NCBI RefSeq assembly: GCF_001644035.1
Contig: NZ_LUUG01000095.1
Span: 1 to 64,000, forward strand
Direction: 5' to 3'
DNA from: Methylomonas methanica
Lineage (GTDB): Bacteria; Pseudomonadota; Gammaproteobacteria; Methylococcales; Methylomonadaceae
DNA length: 64,000 nucleotides
Every line of letters starts with the position of its first letter. Within the stretch, counting starts at the first letter, position 1. Of this stretch, positions 8,491-18,179 are shown in pieces. The notes beneath the pieces are model-generated. The model searched no databases, was not told where the DNA came from, and was given only the letters and a program-made list of their open reading frames with translations. The position numbers were made by a program, and so were the translations under genes.

Positions 8491-8799
8491 GTGGAATTAG
8501 AAAACTGCGTCACCCGCTACTTCATCAGCTATAGCGGGGTAAAACTACCGTTGAAATTGGTCAACGAACTGGCAGACGAAAGCCATCTGGAGAACCGCAA
8601 CACTTACTTTCGCGGCTGTTACGATGCCGATCAGCGCCTGATGCTATTGGAAAAACTAGTCTACGGCGATGTGGAATTGCGCCATGTCTACGCCTACCAT
8701 GCGAACGGCACACTGGCCGAAGCAGAAATTACCGACGCGGATGGCGAGATTGACGTATTGCGCTTTGACGAAACGGGGGCGGCGTTGGCGGCGGATTGA
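8491..8799 (+). CDS. Small conserved hypothetical protein (possibly DUF6156)
   Basis: A 102-residue acidic protein that starts with GTG and has N-terminal ELENCVTRYFISYSGVKLPL. It contains a predicted run of beta strands (YFRGCYDADQRLMLLEKLVY, then RHVYAYHANGTL). This resembles the DUF6156 family as I remember it. The function is unknown. It converges with the lipoprotein gene that follows on the opposite strand, and no signal peptide or membrane segment is seen. Confidence 0.7.
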   Translation: MELENCVTRYFISYSGVKLPLKLVNELADESHLENRNTYFRGCYDADQRLMLLEKLVYGDVELRHVYAYHANGTLAEAEITDADGEIDVLRFDETGAALAAD

Positions 8800-8817
8800 G
8801 ATGTTGCACCCAGTCTC

Positions 8818-9405
8818 TTAGCGCGCTATTCGATGCACCGCATCCGCCAATTCCGCGCTGAATCTTGTCAAGCAACGGCTTTGCGCGGCGACACTGGCTT
8901 CGGCGCCCTTGGCAGCCGCTTCGCTGCACTCAAAGCGTTTGCCGATCACAGGTTGATCGGCTTTTTTCAATTGCCATTGCACTGAAAAACGGCTTTGGCC
9001 GGCGGCGGTTTGATGTAACTCCAGGATGTCGAAGCTGATTTGGTAATCGATAGCTTGGCGTGGCGCCCACGGATAGCGGACCACTTGTTCGATACCCAGT
9101 TGTTTGGCTAAGGAAAGCCCCAAGGCACGAACGATATTTTCGTCCAGGCGCTCGGCCCAGCGGCTGTGCTCATCCAGTTGATATTCATGCTCGCTCAACG
9201 CAGTGACCAACTGCGGGCGATCCAGATAAGCCGGCAAATGGATTGGCCCTAAACCCAACACGGTGCCGGCGGGCAAAGCAGTGACCGACGGCGGCGCGCC
9301 GGTTTCGGCACTGAGCATATAAAACTGCATCGGCGCGCTACTGCAAGCGGTCAGTAGCAGCGCTAAAAATAGCTTCGGTAAATAAATTACGTTTTTCATA
9401 TTCAT
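8818..9405 (-). CDS. PqiC-like ABC transport auxiliary lipoprotein
   Basis: A 195-residue protein with a lipoprotein signal (LFLALLLTAC, lipobox Cys at about residue 21) and the PqiC/DUF330 pattern: FYMLS near the mature N-terminus, VLGLGPIHLPAYLDRPQLVT, then WAERLDENIVRALGLSL. These outer-membrane lipoproteins cooperate with MCE proteins in moving phospholipid between the membranes. It is the last gene of the four-gene operon that runs from 12382 to 8818, directly after the MCE protein. Confidence 0.88.
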   Translation of the reverse strand: MNMKNVIYLPKLFLALLLTACSSAPMQFYMLSAETGAPPSVTALPAGTVLGLGPIHLPAYLDRPQLVTALSEHEYQLDEHSRWAERLDENIVRALGLSLAKQLGIEQVVRYPWAPRQAIDYQISFDILELHQTAAGQSRFSVQWQLKKADQPVIGKRFECSEAAAKGAEASVAAQSRCLTRFSAELADAVHRIAR

Positions 9406-9431
9406 CTGGTTAAATCTGTTAACAGCCCAAT

Positions 9432-10424
9432 CTATTTGCCGTAAATCAACGACTCCGGCCGCCGCTCCAGCGACTCGGTCAAATCCTTCAAGGAACGCGC
9501 GGCGTTGCGCATTTCCACCAACGTTTGCCCCAGTTGCGCATCCGGTGCGGCCATGGTTTCCACTGCGGTCAAAGCATTTTGCGAGCCTTCCATCATCTTG
9601 GTCGCGGCATTCAGACTTTGTTCGGCGGCTTTCAACACCGGCAATAACTCCTTGTTAAAATCCTGCAGGGTAGTGCGGGTCTCGGTCAAAGCACTATTGG
9701 CGTTCACCATTAGCGGCCCAATCTGATCGTTTAGCGAACTCATCAGCCGTTGGGTTTCCTGTAGGGATTTAGCCAGGGCCGCCATCGATTTCTTGGTATC
9801 GTCCGACTCCAACAACCCATGCATCGAATTCAAGGTATCCGCCATATTTTTGGTAATCTCTTCCAACGGCAACTGCCTTACCCGGTTGAAGATTTCGTCG
9901 GCGGTGTTGCGGATTTCGTCAACCGTGGTCGGTACGCTGGGCAGTTCCGGCAGATTCTTATAATCCAGTTTGACCAGATTGATCGGCTTGTCGCTATAAA
10001 AATTCAAATCCACATACAGCAGGCCGGTCAGCAAACTTTGGGTCTCCAACCGGCCCTTTAAACCGGCATCGATCATACGTTGAGCGTCCTGCATGCGCTG
10101 TTTTTTGCTGTGGCCGCCGGATTGCTGTACCGACAGGTCTTGCAGCAAGGCTGGATCGATTTCGATCACCACCGGCTTGAAAATTCTGCCGGTCGCAGAA
10201 TCCATCACTAGAGAAATTTCGTTGACATTGCCGATCTGCACACCCTGCAACTTCACCGGCGCGCCGACATTCAAGCCGTTCAGCGCCGAGTCGAAAAAGA
10301 TGACGAAGCGCTTTTTGTCCTTAAAAAAATCGCTGCCGCCAAAGATCATTACGCCCGCCGTCAGCAAGATCAACGCGCCGACCAAAAACGCGCCGATGGC
10401 TAATGGATTGGCTTGTTTACTCAC
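9432..10424 (-). CDS. MCE (MlaD-like) lipid-transport protein
   Basis: A 330-residue protein anchored by one N-terminal membrane helix (IGAFLVGALILLTAGVMIFG). One MCE domain follows (about 40-120; FFDSALNGLNVGAPVKLQGV, then IGNVNEI). Long amphipathic helices with many Gln, Asn and Thr residues occupy 160-330. This layout matches MlaD/PqiB-type proteins that form a hexameric ring in the periplasm. The start overlaps the end of the ATPase gene by four bases, which shows operon coupling. The protein is longer than E. coli MlaD because of the helical tail. Confidence 0.88.
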   Translation of the reverse strand: MSKQANPLAIGAFLVGALILLTAGVMIFGGSDFFKDKKRFVIFFDSALNGLNVGAPVKLQGVQIGNVNEISLVMDSATGRIFKPVVIEIDPALLQDLSVQQSGGHSKKQRMQDAQRMIDAGLKGRLETQSLLTGLLYVDLNFYSDKPINLVKLDYKNLPELPSVPTTVDEIRNTADEIFNRVRQLPLEEITKNMADTLNSMHGLLESDDTKKSMAALAKSLQETQRLMSSLNDQIGPLMVNANSALTETRTTLQDFNKELLPVLKAAEQSLNAATKMMEGSQNALTAVETMAAPDAQLGQTLVEMRNAARSLKDLTESLERRPESLIYGK

Positions 10425-11212
10425 GCCGGACTCCTCATCTGTCGATTACTACTATTTTGTTCGGTTTGATCGCCGCGATTCAAAAATCGAATCACGTTGG
10501 GGTGCTTGGATTCATGCAGCAATTTCTGCGGCGGACCGCCGTCGATATTGGTGCGGGTTTCGGCATCCAGAAACACCGAGTTATTGCCGATCGCGAAAAT
10601 ACTGTCCAGATCGTGGGTGACCACGACGATGGTGGCCGACAATGCGCTGCTCAAGCTCAGAATCAGATCGTCCAGCAATTTGGCGGTGATCGGGTCTAGC
10701 CCGGCCGACGGTTCGTCGAAAAACAAGATTTCCGGGTCCAAGGCCATGGCCCGCGCCAGACCGGCGCGCTTTTGCATGCCGCCGCTGAGCTCGGAAGGAT
10801 AATAGTCTTCAAATCCTGCCAAGCCGACCAGCGCCAGCTTATAGGAAACGATCTCCCGCACTTTTTTGGGTGGCAACTGGGTGGCTTCGGTAATGGGCAG
10901 CGCGACGTTTTCGGCCAGGGTCATGGAACTGAGTAAGGCGCCGCTTTGAAACAACACCCCGGTGCGGGCTAAAATTTGCTGGCGGGCTTTGGGATCGGCT
11001 TGCCAGAGACCTTGTTCGCCATAACAAACATCGCCTTTTGCCGGCGATTTCAAGCCTATCATATGCCGCAACAAGGTGGTTTTACCGCAACCGTTACCGC
11101 CCATGATGATAAACACATCGCCGCGATTGATCGTAAAATTCAGATCGTGCTGAATCACGAAATCGCCGTAGGTCATCGTCAGGTCTTTTACCGTGATGCA
11201 GGCTTCGGTCAT
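10421..11212 (-). CDS. MlaF-like ABC transporter ATP-binding protein
   Basis: A 263-residue ATPase with Walker A GGNGCGKTT (around residue 38-46), the signature LSGGMQKRAGLARA, Walker B EILFFDEPSAGLDP and the switch His in VVTHDLDSI. The SGGMQKR form is characteristic of the Mla/Mce importer ATPases. It would power lipid transport with the MlaE-like permease three bases upstream and the MCE protein downstream. The C-terminal extension (about 235-263) is polar and has no recognised motif. Confidence 0.92.
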   Translation of the reverse strand: MTEACITVKDLTMTYGDFVIQHDLNFTINRGDVFIIMGGNGCGKTTLLRHMIGLKSPAKGDVCYGEQGLWQADPKARQQILARTGVLFQSGALLSSMTLAENVALPITEATQLPPKKVREIVSYKLALVGLAGFEDYYPSELSGGMQKRAGLARAMALDPEILFFDEPSAGLDPITAKLLDDLILSLSSALSATIVVVTHDLDSIFAIGNNSVFLDAETRTNIDGGPPQKLLHESKHPNVIRFLNRGDQTEQNSSNRQMRSPA

Positions 11213-11215
11213 GGT

Positions 11216-12382
11216 TTAAATCCCCAGCCGGTTGCAGATGATGGTCATCACCGAGTCGGCCACCACGATGAACACAATGGCCGTTACTACCGCCGAGGTA
11301 CCGGCATCGCCGACCGCTGAGGCGCTGCGGCCACACTGCATACCGCGCATGCAGCCCGATAGCGCAATCAAAATACCGAACACCGAGCATTTCACAAAGC
11401 CGATAATAAAATCCTTCATTTTCACCGCGCTGGCGGTGCGATCCATATACTCGGTCAGCGACACATCAAAAAAATTCACCGTGACAAAACCGCCGCCGAT
11501 GATGCCCATCAAGTCGGCGTAAAGACATAAAAGCGGCATGATGATGATCAAGGCCAACATGCGCGGTAGCACCAGGAACGCCATCGGGTCCAGGTTCATG
11601 GTTTTTAACGCGTCGATTTCGCTGTTGACATGCATCGTGCCGATTTGGGCCGCATAGGCGGCGCCGGTGCGGCCGGACATGATGATCGCGGTCATCAAGC
11701 CGCCCATTTCCCGGGTCATGCCTAAACTAACCAGGTTGGCGATATAAATTTGCGCGCCGAACAAAGACAACTGTACCGCACCGACAAAGGCCAGAATCAA
11801 ACCGACCAGCAAGCTGATCAAGGTGACAATCGGCAACGCCGACGGTCCGCATTCTTGAATATACAACCATAAATCCTGGCGACGAAAATGCGCTTGCCCG
11901 CGCAGGGTGGCGAAAGTACTGATGATCATTTCGCCGACAAAGATCAGCATCTCCTTGCCGTGCTGAACCGCTTTGCCGGTACTAACCACTAAAGCCTGCG
12001 ACCAAGACGTCTGAGTTTGGTCGCGATGAGCATCGACGCGCTCAGGCACGGCGGAAACCAGGGTCAGCAAGCCCTGAATTGAAGCGGGTAAGCTAGCTTT
12101 ATCGACCGTCACGCCTTTTTGCGAGGCGTAATCGATTATCTTGATCAATTCGGTGACCAGCATGCTGTCCCAATTCCCCAGTGCTGTCGTGGAAAATGTG
12201 ACTTTTTTGATCGTATTGCCAGCGTCAAGTCGAGTCAATATAGGTTCTAAGGGCGGCAATCTCGCGTCCAATATCCAGTCGCCGCCGAACGCGATGTCCA
12301 ATACTTGTTGGTCGCAACTTGCAATTATGTCGCACGAGGGGCTGCTATCGATTTTGAACTGCTGGCTTGGTGACGTTTTCAT
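11216..12382 (-). CDS. MlaE-like permease with an N-terminal STAS-like domain
   Basis: A 388-residue inner-membrane permease. Residues 1-120 look like a STAS (MlaB-like) domain fused to the permease. The rest is the MlaE domain with about five membrane helices and the motifs SLGMTREMGGLMTAIIMSGR, IDALKTMNLDP and GMQCGRSASAVGDAGTSAVV. It is the first gene of the operon that continues with the ATPase, MCE protein and lipoprotein. The STAS fusion removes the need for a separate MlaB gene. Confidence 0.9.
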   Translation of the reverse strand: MKTSPSQQFKIDSSPSCDIIASCDQQVLDIAFGGDWILDARLPPLEPILTRLDAGNTIKKVTFSTTALGNWDSMLVTELIKIIDYASQKGVTVDKASLPASIQGLLTLVSAVPERVDAHRDQTQTSWSQALVVSTGKAVQHGKEMLIFVGEMIISTFATLRGQAHFRRQDLWLYIQECGPSALPIVTLISLLVGLILAFVGAVQLSLFGAQIYIANLVSLGMTREMGGLMTAIIMSGRTGAAYAAQIGTMHVNSEIDALKTMNLDPMAFLVLPRMLALIIIMPLLCLYADLMGIIGGGFVTVNFFDVSLTEYMDRTASAVKMKDFIIGFVKCSVFGILIALSGCMRGMQCGRSASAVGDAGTSAVVTAIVFIVVADSVMTIICNRLGI

Positions 12383-12482
12383 CCTTGTTTTACCGATGAT
12401 TCTTTAGACAAGTATCCTAAGAACGCGCGTTGATAGCAAATCTGCAGAATCCGAATGTTGAATTGATGGCTGTTTAGACCCT

Positions 12483-14570
12483 TCAAAGCCGATTATGCAA
12501 AAACTGCTCGAACTCAATTTTTGGCATTGGTTTGGCGAAGTAAAAGCCCTGCACTTCATCACAACCGTGCGCGATTAGAAACGCTAATTGCTCTTTGGTT
12601 TCGACACCTTCCGCAATCACCTGAAATCCCAAATTGTGTGCCAAGCCAATAGTCGCTGCGGCAATGGCACCGTTGTTCTTGTCGTGCATATCCCCGGAAA
12701 TATCCCGCACAAACGCGGCATCGATTTTCAATCGGTCGAGGGGTAAGTTTTTCAATTGACCCAGTGAAGAATACCCTTGGCCGAAATCGTCCAGCGCCAC
12801 CATAATACCGCCTTCCCGAAAAGACTGGAGTAGGGCGCCAGCGTCGCCGGGGGATGTCATCACTGCGGTCTCGGTAATTTCCAACTCCAATTCCAATTTT
12901 TCCCTGGGGAGGCCTGTTTTTGCCAATACGGAAGCTACCAATTCGGAAAAATGCTTATTCTGAAACTGTTTTGCGGAAACATTGACGCTGATTCTTTTTA
13001 ACGGAAACCCTTCCCGTATCCAACTAACTCCCTGTTCACAGGCATGTTCCAGCACCCATTCGCCAATCTTATAGATTTGATTGGTTTCTTCAGATAAAGG
13101 GATGAATACGGCGGGAGAAATGAAGCCCTTTTCCGGATGCTGCCAACGCAACAATACTTCCGCGCCGATGAGATGCAGGTCGGGTAAAGAAAACTGCGGC
13201 TGGTAATACAATTCGAACTGGTGATTTTCCACCGCAAAATGCAGCTGATTTTCCAAGTCCATTCTTTCATGCGCATGCCGATTCATTTCAGCCGAAAAAA
13301 ACCGAAAGCCATCGCCGCCCTCGGATTTGGCAAAATACATGGACATATCGGCATTTTTCATCAAGCCTTCCATGTGCTGGGCATTGTCGGGATAAATCGC
13401 AATGCCTATACTGGTTGCGGTGCGCAAGTTAGTACCCGCCAATCCGAAAGGACGTTGCAAATTTTCGCAGATCTTTTGCGCTACCGAGGCCGCCATACTC
13501 TGTATGTTTTCGCCTCTAAGCACCACCACAAATTCGTCGCCCCCTAGTCTGGCAACCAAATCATTTTTCCGTATGCTGGATTTGATACGGTTCGCCACCT
13601 GTATCAACAATTCATCGCCGATCGAATGACCCAGGGTGTCGTTGATATTTTTAAAGCGGTCCAAGTCCAATAACATGACTGCCAATTGCTCTGATTGGCG
13701 CTTGGCAATCATCATGGATTGCTCCAAAAACACCTGTAAATGCAGGCGGTTGGGTAATCCCGTCAATGGATCATGATGAGCCAGATGCTGGATGTGGGCT
13801 TGCGCTTCCTTGATATTGCTGATGTTTATGTAACTGGCCAAATAAAATTCGATGTTGCCTGTGCGGTCGCGCACCACCGATATGGTTGCCATTTTAGGAT
13901 AGATATCACCCGTCTTACTTCTATCCCACAGCTCCCCCTGCCAGAAACCATTTTTATGAATCGCCTCCCACATCGCGGTATAGACTTCACGTTCGGTTTG
14001 TCCGGAGGACAGGAACCGAGGATCCTTACCCAAGGCTTCGGCTTTATCGTACCCCGTCAACGCGACAAAGGCCGAATTGACGTCGATAATGCGGTTATGT
14101 TGATCGGTAATCAGAATCGCCTCACCACTATGTTCAAACACGTGGGCCGCCAAACGCAACTGAATGCGATCAGCATAGCGTTGTATTTGATTACGCACTC
14201 TTACCGTGAGTACGTTGGGTGATATGGGTTTGAACAGATAATCATCCGCGCCTAGATGCAATCCGGCTAGTTCGCTTTGTTCGGACGCGTCGGCACTCAA
14301 TAAAATCACCGGAATATCACTGATTTGTAAATCGTCCCGCATGCGGCGAAGAACTTCTATACCATTCATACCAGGCATTTTGACATCCAGTAAAACCAAC
14401 TTGGGCTTATCCGGTTGTTGCAATAATTTCAATGCATCCAGGCCGCTGGTCGCGGTCTTTAGCCGGTAATCGGCCTTCAGCGCCGAGACGAGAACGTGCA
14501 GATTGGCCGGTAAATCGTCTACCAGCAAAACGAGTGGTTTATCGGGTTGTTCCGCCATATTACTCATCAT
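12483..14570 (-). CDS. Response regulator with PAS, GGDEF and EAL domains
   Basis: A 695-residue cyclic-di-GMP signalling protein. A receiver domain (1-125) has the phospho-acceptor Asp in LVLLDVKMPG and a Lys in FKPISP. A PAS domain with a PAC segment lies at about 140-255. The GGDEF domain (about 265-430) has DPLTGLPNR and an intact LGGDEF motif. The EAL domain (440-690) has AEVLLRW (EVL in place of EAL), DDFGQGYSSL and VIAEGVET. Both catalytic centres look usable, so it may make or degrade c-di-GMP. It overlaps the hybrid kinase gene by 11 bases and is the last gene of the operon, so it is probably the output of that kinase. Confidence 0.93.
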   Translation of the reverse strand: MMSNMAEQPDKPLVLLVDDLPANLHVLVSALKADYRLKTATSGLDALKLLQQPDKPKLVLLDVKMPGMNGIEVLRRMRDDLQISDIPVILLSADASEQSELAGLHLGADDYLFKPISPNVLTVRVRNQIQRYADRIQLRLAAHVFEHSGEAILITDQHNRIIDVNSAFVALTGYDKAEALGKDPRFLSSGQTEREVYTAMWEAIHKNGFWQGELWDRSKTGDIYPKMATISVVRDRTGNIEFYLASYINISNIKEAQAHIQHLAHHDPLTGLPNRLHLQVFLEQSMMIAKRQSEQLAVMLLDLDRFKNINDTLGHSIGDELLIQVANRIKSSIRKNDLVARLGGDEFVVVLRGENIQSMAASVAQKICENLQRPFGLAGTNLRTATSIGIAIYPDNAQHMEGLMKNADMSMYFAKSEGGDGFRFFSAEMNRHAHERMDLENQLHFAVENHQFELYYQPQFSLPDLHLIGAEVLLRWQHPEKGFISPAVFIPLSEETNQIYKIGEWVLEHACEQGVSWIREGFPLKRISVNVSAKQFQNKHFSELVASVLAKTGLPREKLELELEITETAVMTSPGDAGALLQSFREGGIMVALDDFGQGYSSLGQLKNLPLDRLKIDAAFVRDISGDMHDKNNGAIAAATIGLAHNLGFQVIAEGVETKEQLAFLIAHGCDEVQGFYFAKPMPKIEFEQFLHNRL

Positions 14571-17553
14571 GCTTGTTCGTAAAATTGGACATTAACACCG
14601 TTAAGACTTCACCGGCTCCTTGGTGATCGAAGTGACTCAGATAATGTTGCAATTGGCGTAATCCAGGCGAATACGGCAATTCAGAATCAGCAAGTTGAGC
14701 CAGTAGTGCTTGTAAATCATCTGGAATCACTTCCTGTTTGCTGATAAACCGTTCCAGTTCTCCCAGGAATTCGGTTATGGAAACGGATTCCGCCACCTGG
14801 TTATCCATATTGGGTGGCGTGTAATCCATAAGATATTGTTGTATCTGCGTCCGAGTTTCTAACAGAGTGGCTTCAAAATGAGCGCGAGATAGTTTGCCGC
14901 CGACTTTCACTTCCTCGAGCACGCGCCGACAAGCTTCGGCCAAACCAACAGCGCCAAGATTGGCGGAGACGCCTTTTAGTCCATGAATCAGCTCAATGAG
15001 GGCCTCGGTATCCGCGTCCGAGATCAATGTCTCGAAACGTTTTGCAATAAACTGACACCGCTCGCTGAAATGTAACAAGAGCCGCTGCTGCAACACTTTG
15101 TCTCCATCTAAACGATGTAGGCCTCGCGCCAAATCCAGGATGGATTCATTGCGCGGCACAGTCGAATTCGCCAACTCGGCTTGGTCAGAAACGAGAAAAT
15201 ACCGGCTCATCACCCGCAGCAAATCCTTGGGTTCCACCGGTTTGGAAATGAAATCGTCCATACCCGCATCCGCGCATTTTTTCCTATCTTCCTCCAATAC
15301 AGCTGCGGTCATGGCCACAATAGGCAGATTTCGACCTTGGGGTAGTTCGCGAATTAATTGTGTGGCTTCGATTCCTCCCATAACCGGCATATGCAAATCC
15401 ATGAAAACCAGATCGAAGGTTTTATGCTTGATTATCTCCACGGCTTCGCCGCCATGCGAAGCAACCGTGACGGCTACACCCCGTTTTTTCATAAAATTGG
15501 CAGCGACTTCCTGGTTTAGATCATGATCCTCGACCAGCAATACCCGCAACCCGTTGAAGGTTCGATCAGTATGTTTATCGAGGTCTTTGTTCTGAGGAAT
15601 TTGACGACGCAATAGTGCATCGAACAATACGGAGGGCACGATCGGCTTATTCAGAACGCCATCCACACATTCGACCCCCGAACTATTTAGCAGCGCTTGT
15701 TTATCATAAGCTGTCACCATCAGCAATTTTAACTCCACATCCTTGCCGCGCCCCTTCAGTTGCCTCTTAATTTCCGTCGCCACTTCCAAACCGTTCTTTC
15801 CAGGCATGCGCCAATCCAACAAAACCGCATAAAAAGGTTGGTTCTCCCAATCTGCTTGGGCGATCAGCAGCAAAGCTTCATCGCCGGACTCAGCAGTAAC
15901 TGTTTGAATGCCCCAAGCCTTCAATAATCGCGACAAGATATGGCGTGAGGTCTCTTGATCGTCCACCACCAGCACGCGCTTGCCACGTAAACGCTGTAAA
16001 TCGTGATGAACTTTGTAGGGTAGTTGCATTTCATCGGGTACCCTCCCGGCTTTGATGGTGAACTTGAAAGTGGAACCATGGCCAAACACACTGTGTACCT
16101 CGATGTCGCCGCCCATCAGTTCGACCAGCTTTTTGACGATCGATAAACCAAGTCCGCTGCCACCAAATTTACGCGTTGTGGAGTTATCGGCCTGCACAAA
16201 AGGTTTGAACAGCAATTTAATGTGCTCCGGCGAAATGCCTATCCCGGTGTCTTTCACAGTAAAGCTTAGTAAGAGCGACTCAGCATCTCGACGTTCGGTT
16301 TGCACCGACACATATATTTCGCCGTGATCGGTAAATTTGACGGCGTTGCCGAGCAGATTGTTAAGTATTTGCGCCAAGCGCAAGGCATCTCCGCTGATAT
16401 ACAACGGCGTGTCCGGATCAATCTCAACAAATAGTTCTATACCTTTTTCGTCAATTTGAGCGCCGAACAAATTGGACACTTCCATGAGTACGGCTTCCAG
16501 TTTGACCGGTACCTGTTCCAGCACCATGTAGCCGGATTCAAACCGAGAAAAGTCCAGAATATCATTGATAATGCACACCAAGGCCTGGCTGGATGTGGAT
16601 ACCTTGTTAAGCTGATCGCGTTGATCATGGGTTAATTCCGTCTCCAACACCTGGCGGGTTAGTCCTAGCATCGCATTCATCGGGGTACGAATTTCGTGGC
16701 TCATATTGGCCAAAAACTGCGATTTGGCAATCGCCGCTGCGTTGGCAGCCTCTTCGGCGCGTTTTAGCTTGGTCACATCCGCCCGGATCGCAAAATAACG
16801 TTTGGGTTTACCATCTTTACCCATATCAGGAACTATCGTGGTCGACACCCAATACAAGTCGCCATTCTTGGCTCGATTGCAAATATCGCCTGCCCAGATT
16901 TTACCTCTCGTAATACTGTGAAACATATCGCGGAAGAACTCTTTCGGATGCACCCCGGAATTAATCAAGCGATGATTATTCCCCAACAGCTCCTCACGGC
17001 TGTATTGACTAATGTGGCAAAACAAATCATTGACGTACGTAATCGTCCCTTTTGCATCGGTAATAGCCACTATGGCATGCTGATCCAACGCAGATTTCTG
17101 GAAATTCATCTCAGCCAAGTTTTCGAGCAACTGTTTATCACGTTTAACCGCGGCGGTAATATCGGTAATCTGGATCAGGCACAGCCGGTTATGTTCATTG
17201 ACATTTAACGGCTGGACTTTAAGCTGCTGATCGATTGCCGCTCCGGAAACCGAAAACAACGGCAGGATGTTTGGGTTTAAGGTGTGTGAAATAACCGAAC
17301 TCATGCCACGACTCAGCGCCAACTTTACAGCTCGGCCCAGGCTGCCACTCATGGCGAGGGGAAATATATCCTGTAATTGTTTGCCCTTTATGTCTTCAAG
17401 TTTCCGGCCGCTAAATTTAGTGACCCAGTCATTCCAATCTATAACATTTTCTTGTGTATCGAGCACGACCAATCCAAACTGGCAATTCTCGAAAATAGCC
17501 GGATATAGCTCTTGAATCAATGTATTGCTGCTGGCCATCAGTGTTTGTTCCAA
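14560..17553 (-). CDS. Soluble hybrid sensor histidine kinase (PAS-PAS-HisKA-HATPase-REC-REC-HPt)
   Basis: A 997-residue kinase without membrane helices. Two PAS domains (about 12-125 and 150-270) precede HisKA (FLANMSHEIRTPMNAMLGL) and HATPase_c (NNLLGNAVKFTDHG, then GGSGLGLSIVKKL). Two receivers follow, with phospho-acceptor Asp in VLLDWRMPG and VFMDLHMPV. A C-terminal HPt domain carries the His in LIHGLKGVSANLG. This phosphorelay layout resembles BarA-type kinases. It lies between cheC and the GGDEF-EAL regulator, with overlaps of a few bases, so they probably form one pathway. The input is unknown, but cytoplasmic PAS sensing is implied. Confidence 0.93.
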   Translation of the reverse strand: MEQTLMASSNTLIQELYPAIFENCQFGLVVLDTQENVIDWNDWVTKFSGRKLEDIKGKQLQDIFPLAMSGSLGRAVKLALSRGMSSVISHTLNPNILPLFSVSGAAIDQQLKVQPLNVNEHNRLCLIQITDITAAVKRDKQLLENLAEMNFQKSALDQHAIVAITDAKGTITYVNDLFCHISQYSREELLGNNHRLINSGVHPKEFFRDMFHSITRGKIWAGDICNRAKNGDLYWVSTTIVPDMGKDGKPKRYFAIRADVTKLKRAEEAANAAAIAKSQFLANMSHEIRTPMNAMLGLTRQVLETELTHDQRDQLNKVSTSSQALVCIINDILDFSRFESGYMVLEQVPVKLEAVLMEVSNLFGAQIDEKGIELFVEIDPDTPLYISGDALRLAQILNNLLGNAVKFTDHGEIYVSVQTERRDAESLLLSFTVKDTGIGISPEHIKLLFKPFVQADNSTTRKFGGSGLGLSIVKKLVELMGGDIEVHSVFGHGSTFKFTIKAGRVPDEMQLPYKVHHDLQRLRGKRVLVVDDQETSRHILSRLLKAWGIQTVTAESGDEALLLIAQADWENQPFYAVLLDWRMPGKNGLEVATEIKRQLKGRGKDVELKLLMVTAYDKQALLNSSGVECVDGVLNKPIVPSVLFDALLRRQIPQNKDLDKHTDRTFNGLRVLLVEDHDLNQEVAANFMKKRGVAVTVASHGGEAVEIIKHKTFDLVFMDLHMPVMGGIEATQLIRELPQGRNLPIVAMTAAVLEEDRKKCADAGMDDFISKPVEPKDLLRVMSRYFLVSDQAELANSTVPRNESILDLARGLHRLDGDKVLQQRLLLHFSERCQFIAKRFETLISDADTEALIELIHGLKGVSANLGAVGLAEACRRVLEEVKVGGKLSRAHFEATLLETRTQIQQYLMDYTPPNMDNQVAESVSITEFLGELERFISKQEVIPDDLQALLAQLADSELPYSPGLRQLQHYLSHFDHQGAGEVLTVLMSNFTNKHDE

Positions 17554-17555
17554 AG

Positions 17556-18179
17556 TTACAAACCTAAATAGGTCTTAACACTTTGTTTGAAGATATCCAT
17601 TGAATCTACATCCATTAAAAATGAGACATATCCTTCAACATGCTGTTTAGCCAATGAAAACTCCATATTCAAGAGCAGGACGCAGGATTCGACCTTATTC
17701 ACAAGTGAGTCATTGGTGAGAATGTTGGTCAAGGATCCTTTTACGAATTCCGGAATGCCGCCGGTAATTTCCTGCTTGAACAAATCGGCTATCGCACACA
17801 AACAACCATTTAGAATGATATTGCCGATCTCCGCCATGGCTTCTTGCTCCATTTCGGTCAAATCGTCTAGAGAAATATCCTGTTGCAAAACAGCCCTGAC
17901 CAGTTGCAGGCTTTTCTCCTCGGGGAACAGCAACAATACGTCGCCACCCATAATCCCGTCGAAATGCTGACAAACACCGCTGACTTCCTTCTCGGTCTTG
18001 GCTTGCAGGATTTTTAAAGCATCGGGCCGGCTCACAAACATGACACCCGGCACACTCAGCTTGACTTCCTCATTGACCATCTCGCTGAGTGCGCTGGCGG
18101 CATACCCCATGCCGATGTTGAGAATTTCAGCTACAGCATCCAGAAAATCTTCATCACTGTTATCGATGTTATCCGACAT
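17556..18179 (-). CDS. CheC-like phosphatase of CheY-P
   Basis: The chosen start, the ATG at 18179 (MSDNIDNSDE), is preceded by AGAAGA, overlaps the CheY gene by 11 bases and gives 207 residues. A longer frame opening at 18224 would overlap much more. Two CheC-type active-site helices are visible: EILNIGMGYAASALSEMV near the N-terminus and EQEAMAEIGNIILNGCLCAI in the middle. In CheC/FliY/CheX proteins such helices supply the Glu and Asn that dephosphorylate CheY-P. It probably resets the receiver encoded just upstream. Confidence 0.85.
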   Translation of the reverse strand: MSDNIDNSDEDFLDAVAEILNIGMGYAASALSEMVNEEVKLSVPGVMFVSRPDALKILQAKTEKEVSGVCQHFDGIMGGDVLLLFPEEKSLQLVRAVLQQDISLDDLTEMEQEAMAEIGNIILNGCLCAIADLFKQEITGGIPEFVKGSLTNILTNDSLVNKVESCVLLLNMEFSLAKQHVEGYVSFLMDVDSMDIFKQSVKTYLGL

